DNA of 53,956 bases from Clostridiales bacterium. GTDB taxonomy: Bacteria > Bacillota > Clostridia > Christensenellales > Christensenellaceae. Location: positions 1 to 53,956 of the forward strand of contig SVGZ01000015.1 in NCBI GenBank assembly GCA_015056045.1, read 5' to 3'. This document shows, in pieces, positions 7,693 to 14,911 of the stretch; position 1 is the stretch's first letter, and each line of letters opens with the position of its first letter. The notes beneath the pieces were generated by a model. That model did no database searches and was not told the DNA's origin. It saw only the letters and a list, made by a program, of their open reading frames with translations. The translations under genes were made by a program, and so were the position numbers.

Positions 7693-8251
7693 CTTTTTTC
7701 TCCTTTTTCCGGGCAAAAAGCGCCATCATGACCGCAAAAACAAGCCCTGCAAGCGAAACAAGGAAAGTCGGCATCAAAATATCCGCCGGCATAAGCGAAC
7801 CTGCTGCCTGCCGGAGTGCGATCACACCCATCGGGATGAGCTGCACAGCCGAGGTATTGATCGCCATAAACATCGAGATCAGCGCATCGGGATCTTCGCC
7901 TTTTTCGAGTTCCTCTGCCGCACGCAGACCGAAAGGTGTCGCTGCATTGCCCATGCCGAAAAAATTCGCCACAAAATTCAGCGTAACATAGGCCTGTGCT
8001 TCTTTACTGCTGCCGGGAAAAAGTTTTTTCATCAATGGCCGCATCAGCCTTGCCGCAAGGGAAACGATGCCGCTTTCTTTGGCGACATTGAGCAGACCAA
8101 GCCAGAACGCATAGCTCCCGAGCATCGAAATAACGGTTTCCGCTGCCGTTTCTGCGCTTGCAAAGACAGCCGCCGTCATTGCCTCCGCTTTTCCGCAAAA
8201 AAGACCATAGAGAAGGCTCATCCCGATCAATACCGTAAAAACCGCACTCAT
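7685..8251 (-). CDS. spmA: Spore maturation protein A
   Basis: This 188-residue membrane protein matches SpmA: an N-terminal helix, SMLGSYAFWLGLLNVAKESG, VTLNFVANFFGMGNAATPFG, and SMFMAINTSAVQLIPMGVIA, all hallmarks of the nucleoside-recognition/Gate family. It works with SpmB in spore core dehydration. GGAGG abuts an ATG at 8257, leaving no spacer; the ATG at 8251 has a 6-base spacer and is preferred. spmA and spmB overlap by 8 bases and are co-translated. Expression in Bacillus is by mother-cell sigma-E; I did not find a confident sigma-E box here. Confidence 0.92.
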   Translation of the reverse strand: MSAVFTVLIGMSLLYGLFCGKAEAMTAAVFASAETAAETVISMLGSYAFWLGLLNVAKESGIVSLAARLMRPLMKKLFPGSSKEAQAYVTLNFVANFFGMGNAATPFGLRAAEELEKGEDPDALISMFMAINTSAVQLIPMGVIALRQAAGSLMPADILMPTFLVSLAGLVFAVMMALFARKKEKKDA

Positions 8252-8305
8252 GCGCATCCTCCGAAAAACAGATTCCCCTATTTATATGCAAAAAGGCGCT
8301 GCTTC

Positions 8306-8333
8306 TTGCGAAAATCCGCCATTTCGGTATAAT
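8306..8333 (+). promoter_or_regulatory. Sigma-A-type promoter of the PHP gene
   Basis: TTGCGA (8306-8311), 16-bp spacer, TATAAT (8328-8333), 30 bases before the ATG at 8364. Confidence 0.55.
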
Positions 8334-8363
8334 ATTTTATATTAAGATAAAAAGGACGCATTT

Positions 8364-9179
8364 ATGCTGAAGAAAAATATAGACCTGCACCTGCATTCCA
8401 ATTTTTCCGACGGACTTTCATCGCCCGAAGAGCTCGCTCTGCTCGTAAAAAAAGCGGATGTACGGCTTGCAGCATTAACAGACCACGATACCGTTGCCGG
8501 AACGGAGCGCTTTTTGAGAAGTGCCTTGGAGCTTGGCTTTACCGCAATTCCCGGCATCGAATTCAGCGCAAAGCATGAGGGAAAAGAACTGCATATTCTG
8601 GGCTACGGCATTGACATCCACAACAAAGAATTGCTTTCGTCGATCGAAGAACTCCGCAAAACGCGCGAAAAACGTGCGCCGTTGATCATCGAAAAGCTGA
8701 ACAAGCTCGGTTTTGCGCTCGATTATGCCGAAATCACCAAAAATATCCAGCCCGGAAAAGCCATCGGCAGACCTGAAATTGCCGAAATGCTCGTCCGCCA
8801 TGGTTATGTCAAAAACTGGTCCGAAGCTTTTTCCAAATATATCGGCGATAATGGCCCTGCCTTTGTCGATAAGGAAAAAATCCCTGCGGAAGAATGCATT
8901 CGCCTGATCAGAAACGCCGGCGGTTTTGCGGTTTTGGCACATCCTGCGCTGGAGCTTGACATGAGCGGCGAAAAAACCGTTCGGGAGCTCGTCCGTTTCG
9001 GACTTTCGGGTATTGAAGCCTATTACGCCAAACATACCAAAGAAAACGCTGCTTATTATGCCTTTCTTGCGGCAAAATATGGGCTTTTCATCACCGGCGG
9101 CAGCGATTTCCACAAAGCGGAAAACGACACCAAACACGCGCCGATCGGCTCACTTTCGCTTCCGGATAATCATTTATAA
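8364..9179 (+). CDS. PHP-domain phosphoesterase (YciV/TrpH-like, RNase AM family)
   Basis: This 271-residue protein has the complete PHP signature: IDLHLHSNFSDG (His9, His11, Asp16), AALTDHDTV (Asp40-His41), IPGIEFSA (Glu near 66), VLAHPAL (His near 196) and GGSDFHK (Asp and His near 250). Length and motif spacing fit the YciV/TrpH family, known as 3',5'-nucleotide bisphosphate phosphatase and 5'-to-3' RNase (RNase AM) in Escherichia coli. It is cytoplasmic and metal dependent. The ribosome site is AAAAGGA. It appears to be a single-gene unit with its own promoter and the terminator at 9186. Confidence 0.85.
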   Translation: MLKKNIDLHLHSNFSDGLSSPEELALLVKKADVRLAALTDHDTVAGTERFLRSALELGFTAIPGIEFSAKHEGKELHILGYGIDIHNKELLSSIEELRKTREKRAPLIIEKLNKLGFALDYAEITKNIQPGKAIGRPEIAEMLVRHGYVKNWSEAFSKYIGDNGPAFVDKEKIPAEECIRLIRNAGGFAVLAHPALELDMSGEKTVRELVRFGLSGIEAYYAKHTKENAAYYAFLAAKYGLFITGGSDFHKAENDTKHAPIGSLSLPDNHL

Positions 9180-9185
9180 AAACAA

Positions 9186-9205
9186 GACCCGAGGAAACTC
9201 GGGTC
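9186..9205. terminator. Bidirectional intrinsic terminator
   Basis: GACCCGAG-GAAA-CTCGGGTC, an 8-bp perfect stem with a GNRA-like loop, then ATTTTCTTTT on the plus strand. It ends the PHP gene and overlaps the stop codon of the convergent Xre gene. Confidence 0.8.
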
Positions 9206-9410
9206 ATTTTCTTTTCGGATCTTTCGTCAATCCCAATATATAATCTACCGAAACATCATAATATTCTGCAAGAAGGATCAGCTTTTTGGCGCTGATATCA
9301 GATCTTCCGGTTTCGATCTTGCTGTACTGCTGCTGTGTTGTGCCGATGATCTTTGCCGCTTCGCTTTGGCTCAGGTCATGGTCTTCACGTAAATCTCTGA
9401 TTCGATACAT
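9204..9410 (-). CDS. Small Xre-family transcriptional regulator
   Basis: A 68-residue protein that is almost only a helix-turn-helix: IRDLREDHDLSQSEAAKIIG, TTQQQYSKIETGRSDISAKK, LILLAEYYDVSVDYILGLT. The SQSEAAKIIGTTQQQYSKIE part is the recognition unit. GGAGG precedes the ATG at 5 bases. Upstream, on the plus strand at 9449-9463, GGCATTTCGGCATTT is a short direct repeat that could be its operator. Function unknown; such stand-alone Xre proteins often regulate themselves or mobile genes. Confidence 0.85.
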   Translation of the reverse strand: MYRIRDLREDHDLSQSEAAKIIGTTQQQYSKIETGRSDISAKKLILLAEYYDVSVDYILGLTKDPKRK

Positions 9411-9489
9411 AGCATCCTCCCGTTTCTATCTTACATCACATCTTAATTGGCATTTCGGCATTTTACCAAGCAAATTATTGGAACGGAAA

Positions 9490-9517
9490 ATATAAAAAAG
9501 CACTCTTAAAAGAGTGC
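9490..9517 (-). terminator. Intrinsic terminator of the CofE-like gene
   Basis: GCACTCTT/AAGAGTGC (9500-9517) followed on the minus strand by TTTTTTATA. Confidence 0.8.
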
Positions 9518-9530
9518 TTTCATTATTTTA

Positions 9531-10715
9531 TTAGTCGTTTGTTGCGTAGTTTGTGAAGTAGCCGGAAATCAGGATAACCGGTGTGCCTCTGTCGCCGCTG
9601 CCGGAAACGAGGTCGCAAAGGCTGCCTAAAAGGTCTGTACGCTGTCTGGGTGTTGTTCCCTGTGCAGCCATATTGCCAACGAGGTTATCATCCTTTTCGC
9701 GGATCTTTGCCTTCATCGCTTCTTCGAGTTCCTTATCGGTCATGCCGGCAAGCTCGTTATCTGCGAAGTATTTGATCTTGAGTTCGTTCGGTGTTCCCGA
9801 AAGACCTGCTGTGAAACCGGGCGATACGACCGGGTCTGCAAGTTCCCAGATCTTGCCGACGGGATCTTTGAAGCAGCCATCACCGTAAACCATTGCTTCG
9901 ATGTGTTTGCCTGTACGCTTCTTCATTTCTGCCTGCAGTGCGGTAACGAATTCCATGCAGTCTCTGGGGAAGAGTTTGACCATATCTTCCGTTGCTTTGT
10001 TGGAGCCTAAGAGGCCGTAATCTGCATTGTAGCCGCTGCCATCGATCGGAGCTGTTGCGATCTCATCCATACCGTAGACGATCTCTGCGCCTGCTTTTTT
10101 GAGCAGTCTCTTTGTGCGCTTTCTTGTATGAATATCGCAGACGAGAACGTTCTTTGTGTAGTTTAAGATATATTTCGGGTCATTGCTGAAGACAACGCTG
10201 ATGTTGTCGCCAAGCGATTTATAATATTCGATATAATCGACGCCTGTGAAAACGTGCTTTGTTTCGTATCCGAAAACCTTGCGGAAACCTTCTTCGTCGA
10301 AGCTGTCGCGATAGGGGTCTACGCCTTTTTCATCGAGGAGGTCCATATCGATAAAGGCATTGCCGACTTCATCGGAAGGATAGGAAAACTGCACGATGAG
10401 CTTCTTTGTGCTCATTGCCATTGCGCGCAGAAGGATCGCAAAACGGTTTCTCGAAAGGATCGGGAAAACGATGCCCATTTCTTCTCCTCCGAATTTTTCC
10501 CGGAGGTCTTTTGCGATAGCCTCACAGCTGATGTAGTTGCCCTGTGTTCTTGCGACGATGGATTCGGTTACGCCGATGATATCGTCATCAAGGATAGAGA
10601 AGCCTTCCTTTTCCGCTGCTGCGCAGACGTTATCTGCGACGATACGGACGAGGTCGTCTCCTTCTTTGAAGATGGGCATAACGATGCCCCTTGCTGTTAC
10701 TCCGGTTGCTCTCAT
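9531..10715 (-). CDS. Coenzyme F420-0:L-glutamate ligase family protein (CofE-like)
   Basis: This 394-residue protein resembles the F420_ligase family: near the N terminus VTARGIVMPIFKEGDDL and DDDIIGVTESIVARTQGNYI, then KNVLVCDIHTRKRTK, GMDEIATAPIDGSGYNADYGLLGSNKA, and MVYGDGCFKDPVGKIWELADPVVSPGF. CofE adds glutamates to F420-0 in methanogens and actinobacteria. Most Clostridia do not make F420, yet many carry this longer homologue, so the true substrate is probably different and unknown. No F420 synthesis genes are near. It is a single gene with the terminator at 9490. The ATG at 10715 has AAGAAGG upstream, 10 bases away. Confidence 0.75.
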   Translation of the reverse strand: MRATGVTARGIVMPIFKEGDDLVRIVADNVCAAAEKEGFSILDDDIIGVTESIVARTQGNYISCEAIAKDLREKFGGEEMGIVFPILSRNRFAILLRAMAMSTKKLIVQFSYPSDEVGNAFIDMDLLDEKGVDPYRDSFDEEGFRKVFGYETKHVFTGVDYIEYYKSLGDNISVVFSNDPKYILNYTKNVLVCDIHTRKRTKRLLKKAGAEIVYGMDEIATAPIDGSGYNADYGLLGSNKATEDMVKLFPRDCMEFVTALQAEMKKRTGKHIEAMVYGDGCFKDPVGKIWELADPVVSPGFTAGLSGTPNELKIKYFADNELAGMTDKELEEAMKAKIREKDDNLVGNMAAQGTTPRQRTDLLGSLCDLVSGSGDRGTPVILISGYFTNYATND

Positions 10716-10836
10716 AATAATAAAACCTTCTTTTAAATAAGATTTAAAAAACTAATTCATATCGGTGGGCTCGCTTGCCCTTTTCAACGATAAGATATTA
10801 TATACCAAGTTTTAACGAATTACAAATGCTTTTGGC

Positions 10837-10865
10837 TTGTTTCTATGAAATTTTGGGGTTATAAT
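10837..10865 (+). promoter_or_regulatory. Sigma-A promoter of rpiB
   Basis: TTGTTT (10837-10842), 17-bp spacer, TATAAT (10860-10865), 33 bases before the start codon. Confidence 0.7.
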
Positions 10866-10897
10866 AAAAGTAAATTTTGAACAACAAGGAGTTTACT

Positions 10898-11332
10898 ATG
10901 AAAGTAGCAATCGGAAACGACCACGCAGGTTTCTTCCTTAAAGATACGGTCAAAGAAGTGTTGACAGCAAGAAATATTGAGATCCTCGATCTTGGCTGCC
11001 ACAGCGCAGAATCCGTTCATTACCCGATCTATGGCGAGGCTGTCGGCCGTGCAGTTGCAAACGGCGAAGCTGACTTTGGCATCGTTATTTGCGGAACAGG
11101 CATCGGCATCAGCATCGCTGCAAACAAAGTACCCGGCGTTCGCTGCGGTCTTTGCTCCGAACCGCTCTCTGCAGAGCTTACAAGACAGCACAACGATGCA
11201 AACGTATTGGCTATGGGCGCACGTACGATCGGCCCCGAAATGGCTAAAAAGATCGTCGAGACCTTCCTCGATACCGAATTTATGGGCGGAAAGCATGCCA
11301 CAAGAGTCGCTATGCTCGACAGCATCAAATAA
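10898..11332 (+). CDS. rpiB: Ribose-5-phosphate isomerase B
   Basis: This 144-residue enzyme interconverts ribose 5-phosphate and ribulose 5-phosphate in the pentose phosphate pathway. It shows the RpiB/LacAB pattern: MKVAIGNDHAGFFLK with the phosphate/substrate Asp-His, DFGIVICGTGIGISIAANKV with the catalytic Cys in the ICGTG loop, and LTRQHNDANVLAMGAR with the conserved His. The length is typical. The start is ATG at 10898 after AAGGAG; an in-frame TTG at 10877 is earlier but lies before the ribosome site. It has its own promoter and terminator. LacA/LacB subunits or allose isomerase are less likely alternatives. Confidence 0.93.
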   Translation: MKVAIGNDHAGFFLKDTVKEVLTARNIEILDLGCHSAESVHYPIYGEAVGRAVANGEADFGIVICGTGIGISIAANKVPGVRCGLCSEPLSAELTRQHNDANVLAMGARTIGPEMAKKIVETFLDTEFMGGKHATRVAMLDSIK

Positions 11333-11346
11333 AAAACGAAAAAACG

Positions 11347-11384
11347 AAGACCGCATACCCTGCTCAGGATATACGGTCTTTTTT
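11347..11384. terminator. Intrinsic terminator of rpiB
   Basis: AAGACCG (11347-11353) pairs with CGGTCTT (11374-11380), with an inner CCTG/CAGG pairing, then TTTTTATTT. It can act for rpiB and perhaps for the convergent peptidase gene. Confidence 0.7.
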
Positions 11385-11404
11385 ATTTATTCATAATGAG
11401 GAAA

Positions 11405-12523
11405 TTACATCGAAAGAACATCGAGGACAATTTCATAGCCCATTTTCATGCTCTCGATCTCGATGTATTCTTCGCGCGTATGCGCACCGTGGCCGCTGTA
11501 TCCGCCGAAGCAGACCGCCGGAATACCCATTGAAAGCGGGATATTGCAGTCTGTCGATGCGGAACCGAAGCTGACATCTTTTCCCGTATGGCGCTTTAAG
11601 AGCGCTGCATATTTTTCCGCAACGGCGGTTTCTTTTGCCGGGTCAATTTCGGAGCAGGGTCTGATGCCGACGGTTTCCATCGTGACACCGTTCTGCCCTT
11701 CACCGGAAATGCTTTCGTTAAAAGCAGTGATCATATTTTCAAAAATGCGCTGCATCTTTTTTAGGCATTCCGCATTATCCGAACGGCATTCGAGCAGGAA
11801 TTCGCAATTCTGTGCGATCGTATTGACGGAAGTTCCGCCTGTGATCATACCGACGTTATAGGTCGTTTTGCTGCTGCCGACTTTCGGGACTTTGACGCCG
11901 TATAAGCTGCTGATCAGCGAAGAAGCCACGGCGATCGCATTTCTCTTGCCGAATTCGCCGAAAGAATGACCGCCTTCGGTTTTGACAGAGACACGGTATC
12001 TGCCGCTGCCGACAGCTTCCGTCACGATGCTGTCATAGCCGCCGTCGAGCGTGACGAGTTCGGAAACACGGCTGCCATAGCGCTGCATCAAAGCCTTTGT
12101 ACCTTTCAGGTTGCCCAAGCCTTCTTCGCCCGAGTTTGCCGCGATAACAAGGTTTTTGATCTCTTTGCCGCTTGCGATAAGGTCTTTTGCCGCGATCATG
12201 AGCAGCGCAAGATTTGCCGTATCATCACCGACACCGGGGCAATAGATCCTGCCGTCTTTTTTGATCGGCGTAAAAGGAACCATTTCCGGGAAAACCGTAT
12301 CCGTATGCGCACAGACGATGCGGATTTCGGCATTTTCTTCGAGGTTCAGCTCCATGACGACGTTCAGCGCATCATCGATAAAAGCCTTTTTTCCATATTC
12401 GCCGCAGTTTTCCCTGAACCATCTGAGGCAATATTCCGCGCGGAATTCCTCATGATTGGAAGGCGCAGGAATACGGCAGAGTTCCATTAAAAGCTGTTCT
12501 ATTTCAAAGAGTTTATTCTGCAT
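11405..12523 (-). CDS. M20-family metallopeptidase
   Basis: This 372-residue protein has the M20 dizinc aminopeptidase layout: IVCAHTDTVF (metal His and catalytic Asp), CPGVGDDTANLA (bridging Asp), AANSGEEGLGNLKG (catalytic and metal Glu pair), the lid domain from about 175 to 290, and CFGGYSGHGAHTREEYIE (last His). This is closest to PepT/PepV-like and related tripeptidase or dipeptidase proteins; the substrate is not certain. It acts in the cytoplasm. AAGGAG lies 7 bases before the ATG. It follows the lipoprotein gene after 11 bases on the same strand, without a terminator... the order of transcription is peptidase first, lipoprotein upstream of it in reading direction, so both share one message. 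Confidence 0.85.
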   Translation of the reverse strand: MQNKLFEIEQLLMELCRIPAPSNHEEFRAEYCLRWFRENCGEYGKKAFIDDALNVVMELNLEENAEIRIVCAHTDTVFPEMVPFTPIKKDGRIYCPGVGDDTANLALLMIAAKDLIASGKEIKNLVIAANSGEEGLGNLKGTKALMQRYGSRVSELVTLDGGYDSIVTEAVGSGRYRVSVKTEGGHSFGEFGKRNAIAVASSLISSLYGVKVPKVGSSKTTYNVGMITGGTSVNTIAQNCEFLLECRSDNAECLKKMQRIFENMITAFNESISGEGQNGVTMETVGIRPCSEIDPAKETAVAEKYAALLKRHTGKDVSFGSASTDCNIPLSMGIPAVCFGGYSGHGAHTREEYIEIESMKMGYEIVLDVLSM

Positions 12524-12534
12524 AATAGGACTCC

Positions 12535-13044
12535 TTATTTTTCCTTAATTTTAAAGCTTTCGCAGGCAGCCTGCAGTTCGGCTTCACACTTGCTGTCAAA
12601 GTCGGAATATTCCGTCCAGGCGAGCAGCATGACATAATCTTCCTCAAACTCCGCAGCATAGACAACACAGCAGACGGTTTGTCCGTCCATTTTGCCCATG
12701 AGCTCTGTCATTGTCGCCTTGCCTCTGCCAAGCTCGCGGTATTCCGTGGCTCTTGCAGCCGGTTCTTCCAAAATGCTCTGCATATAATAGAGAACTACGG
12801 CCGAAAATTCCTCAAAGGTGTTGTAATATTCTCTCTTTTCCGTCAGCGCAAAAAGATAGCGGTTCTTTTTCTCGCTGCCGATCTCAAGGTTTGCCGCTTC
12901 TGCAAGCTCACCTTCCATATTTCGCCAACCCGAAGGCAGGTCGATCTGATATTTCCCGTCTTTACTGTATGCCTGTTTTTTGCCGCAGCCGCCAAGGATC
13001 AGCATCATCGCCAAAATAAAGGCCAAAACTTTTGTACTCTTCAT
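12535..13044 (-). CDS. Lipoprotein of unknown function
   Basis: A 169-residue secreted lipoprotein. The signal peptide MKSTKVLAFILAMMLILGGC ends in the lipobox LGGC with Cys20. The mature part begins KKQAYSKDGKYQIDLPSGW, a pattern seen in small lipoproteins with a PsbP/DUF1795-like fold (short strand, PSGW), but I cannot place it firmly. The start is ATG at 13044: a longer frame to 13092 would run through the galK terminator hairpin. No strong ribosome site is visible (AAAGAAAAT). It precedes the M20 peptidase on the same strand by 11 bases, so it may be linked to peptide use, which is only inference. Confidence 0.7.
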   Translation of the reverse strand: MKSTKVLAFILAMMLILGGCGKKQAYSKDGKYQIDLPSGWRNMEGELAEAANLEIGSEKKNRYLFALTEKREYYNTFEEFSAVVLYYMQSILEEPAARATEYRELGRGKATMTELMGKMDGQTVCCVVYAAEFEEDYVMLLAWTEYSDFDSKCEAELQAACESFKIKEK

Positions 13045-13052
13045 ATTTTCTT

Positions 13053-13087
13053 TAAGAAAACGGAGGAAATGGAAACCCACTCCTCCG
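13053..13087 (-). terminator. Intrinsic terminator of galK
   Basis: CGGAGGA (13061-13067) and TCCTCCG (13081-13087) form the stem with inner TGG/CCA pairs; the minus strand continues TTTTCTT. It separates galK from the lipoprotein gene. Confidence 0.8.
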
Positions 13088-13139
13088 TCCATATCATAGC
13101 TTTTTAAATTTTTAATTAGCCTACTAATTCACAGGCGAT

Positions 13140-14306
13140 TTAGTCTACTAATTCGCCAGCGCCATCAGCGATCTCTGCAATGTAGAATTCTGCAACGTAG
13201 CCGATCTTTTCGTTGTATTCTTTGCCAACGTTTTCGATGAACTTGTCAACACATTCTTCTTTGACGATCGCAAGTGCACATCCGCCGAAGCCTGCACCTG
13301 TCATTCTTGCGCCAAGTACGCCTTCCTGTTTCAAAGCAGCTTCTACCATGGTGTCAAGCTCGATGCCGCTTACTTCATAGAGATCACGGAGAGATACATG
13401 GGATTCGACCATGAGGGAACCGAATGCTTCGATGTCGCCTGCGTTGAGTGCTGCGATAGCATCCTTTGTTCTCTGGTTTTCCATGACGCAGTGGAGTGCT
13501 CTCTTGACGTTTGTGGGCTTGGTGATGAGTCTTGCCAGCTCTTCAAACATTTCGGGCGTAAGATCGCAGATAAATTCGCAGTCGCAGCCTTCCTGCAGTT
13601 CGCGGAGAGCTTCTTCGCACTCTGCTCTTCTTGTGTTGTATGCAGAGGTGATGAGGCTTCTGGGCTTCTTTGTGTTCATGATGATAAGGCGCAGACCCTT
13701 TTCTTCAAGGTTGAAGGGTGCATATTCATATTCAAGCGTACCGCAGTTAAGAAGAATAGCGGAGCCTTTTTTGCCCATACGGGAAGCAAACTGGTCCATA
13801 ATGCCGCAGTTCATGCCGACATAGTTGTTTTCAGCCATCTGACCGATCTGTGCCATGCGGACGCCATCAACTTCAAAACCGGAAAGAGCAGCTGTTGCCA
13901 TACCCATTGCCATTTCGATCGCAGCGGAAGAGGAAAGACCGCTTGCATGCGGAACTGTTTCGTCAAAGAGCATATCCATACCGCAGATCTCGTGACCATC
14001 CTGCATCAGGCAATAAGCAACGCCAAGCTGATAGTTGCCCCATTCGAGGTTCTTATATTCTTCGAGCTTGTCGATTTCTGCTGTAACGATGTGCGGATAG
14101 GATGTGGAAGCGAGACGGATGATCTTATCGTCGCGTTTTCTTGCAACGCAAGCGCTTCTCAGAGAAATTGCGCAGGGGAAAACGTTTCCGCCGTTGTAGT
14201 CGATGTGTTCACCGATGAGGTTGACTCTTGCGGGGCCGATAAATACTCTTGCTTCACCTTCGCCGAAAATTTCAACGAATTTTTCTTTTAACTGTGCGAT
14301 CTGCAT
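13140..14306 (-). CDS. galK: Galactokinase
   Basis: This 388-residue GHMP kinase phosphorylates galactose at C1, the first step of the Leloir pathway. It has the galactokinase signature GPARVNLIGEHIDYNGGNVF near residue 25-45, the ATP-binding loop HASGLSSSAAIEMAMG near 120, the conserved MNCGIMDQFAS near 165, and the C-terminal GARMTGAGFGGCALAIV near 340. The length is typical. The ATG has AAAGGA 10 bases upstream. galT and galE are not in the window. The PH-domain gene lies 51 bases upstream on the same strand and may be co-transcribed. After the stop, the sequence repeats a near copy of the last codons (Cys-Glu-Leu-Val-Gly-stop), a small duplication of the gene end. Confidence 0.96.
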   Translation of the reverse strand: MQIAQLKEKFVEIFGEGEARVFIGPARVNLIGEHIDYNGGNVFPCAISLRSACVARKRDDKIIRLASTSYPHIVTAEIDKLEEYKNLEWGNYQLGVAYCLMQDGHEICGMDMLFDETVPHASGLSSSAAIEMAMGMATAALSGFEVDGVRMAQIGQMAENNYVGMNCGIMDQFASRMGKKGSAILLNCGTLEYEYAPFNLEEKGLRLIIMNTKKPRSLITSAYNTRRAECEEALRELQEGCDCEFICDLTPEMFEELARLITKPTNVKRALHCVMENQRTKDAIAALNAGDIEAFGSLMVESHVSLRDLYEVSGIELDTMVEAALKQEGVLGARMTGAGFGGCALAIVKEECVDKFIENVGKEYNEKIGYVAEFYIAEIADGAGELVD

Positions 14307-14357
14307 GATAAAGGGTCCTTTCGATATTTCCGTTATGAATACTTATTGATTGATAAA

Positions 14358-14723
14358 TTAAAATACTTCTTCCGTGCCGTAGCGGCCGATCTTTTCAAGC
14401 CTTGCGGTGCGTTCTTTTTCGGCATAATCCGAAATGAGGTTTTTGACACGGCTCGAATCCTTAACTTTGACGATGTTGAATTCGGGCGTTGTCGAATCCG
14501 AAGAACAGCAGTGGATCGTGCCGACTCCGCAGATGCGTTCGCCCAAAGTTCTCATGAGCGTAACGTCTTCGATGCGGTATAAACGGATCTCTTCTTCCTT
14601 TTTGTTAAAGAAACCGGAGGAGATCATCAGCTTTTCTTCTGTTAAGGTGTATCTTGTAAAGGAAAGCGGCAGTCCTAAAAAAGGTCTCTTCTTATCTGTC
14701 CATAAAATCGGTTTTTCCTGCAT
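14358..14723 (-). CDS. Bacterial PH-domain protein (DUF304/YdbS-like)
   Basis: A 121-residue protein of the bPH_2 type: WTDKKRPFLGLPLSFTRYTLTEEKLMI, SSGFFNKKEEEIRLYRIEDVTLMRTL and ICGVGTIHCCSSDSTTPEFNIVKVKD follow the strand pattern and the Gly-x-Gly-Thr-Ile turn of this family. These domains are beta-sandwiches of unknown function, commonly attached to membrane helices, which are absent here. The C-terminal helix is charged. ATG at 14723 has GGAGG with a 6-base spacer; an in-frame ATG at 14738 precedes that site. It lies upstream of galK on the same strand. Confidence 0.75.
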   Translation of the reverse strand: MQEKPILWTDKKRPFLGLPLSFTRYTLTEEKLMISSGFFNKKEEEIRLYRIEDVTLMRTLGERICGVGTIHCCSSDSTTPEFNIVKVKDSSRVKNLISDYAEKERTARLEKIGRYGTEEVF

Positions 14724-14858
14724 AGCATACCTCCACATATCATATCAATTATATATTACCATTGAAATCCACAAAATTCCATAGCTTTTTTGCGGAAAGA
14801 CCATGCAAAAAACACCATTCCCCGGAAAAAACTCTTTTTTGTGCAAGGATTTACGAAT

Positions 14859-14888
14859 TTGCTACAAACAAAGCGCAGTTTCTATGAT
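14859..14888 (+). promoter_or_regulatory. Probable promoter of the transglutaminase-like gene
   Basis: TTGCTA (14859-14864), 18-bp spacer, TATGAT (14883-14888), 23 bases before the ATG. Confidence 0.5.
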
Positions 14889-14911
14889 ATGATAGAACAA
14901 GTGAGGCAAAA

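Noticed and set aside
10766-10785. GGGC-TCGCTT-GCCC hairpin between the CofE-like gene and rpiB
   Set aside because: Only four strong pairs and no T-run; it lies between divergent genes where no terminator is needed.
13088-13142. Second galK end (Cys-Glu-Leu-Val-Gly-stop after the real stop)
   Set aside because: It is a near copy of only about six codons, too short to be a gene fragment with a function; most likely a local duplication scar.
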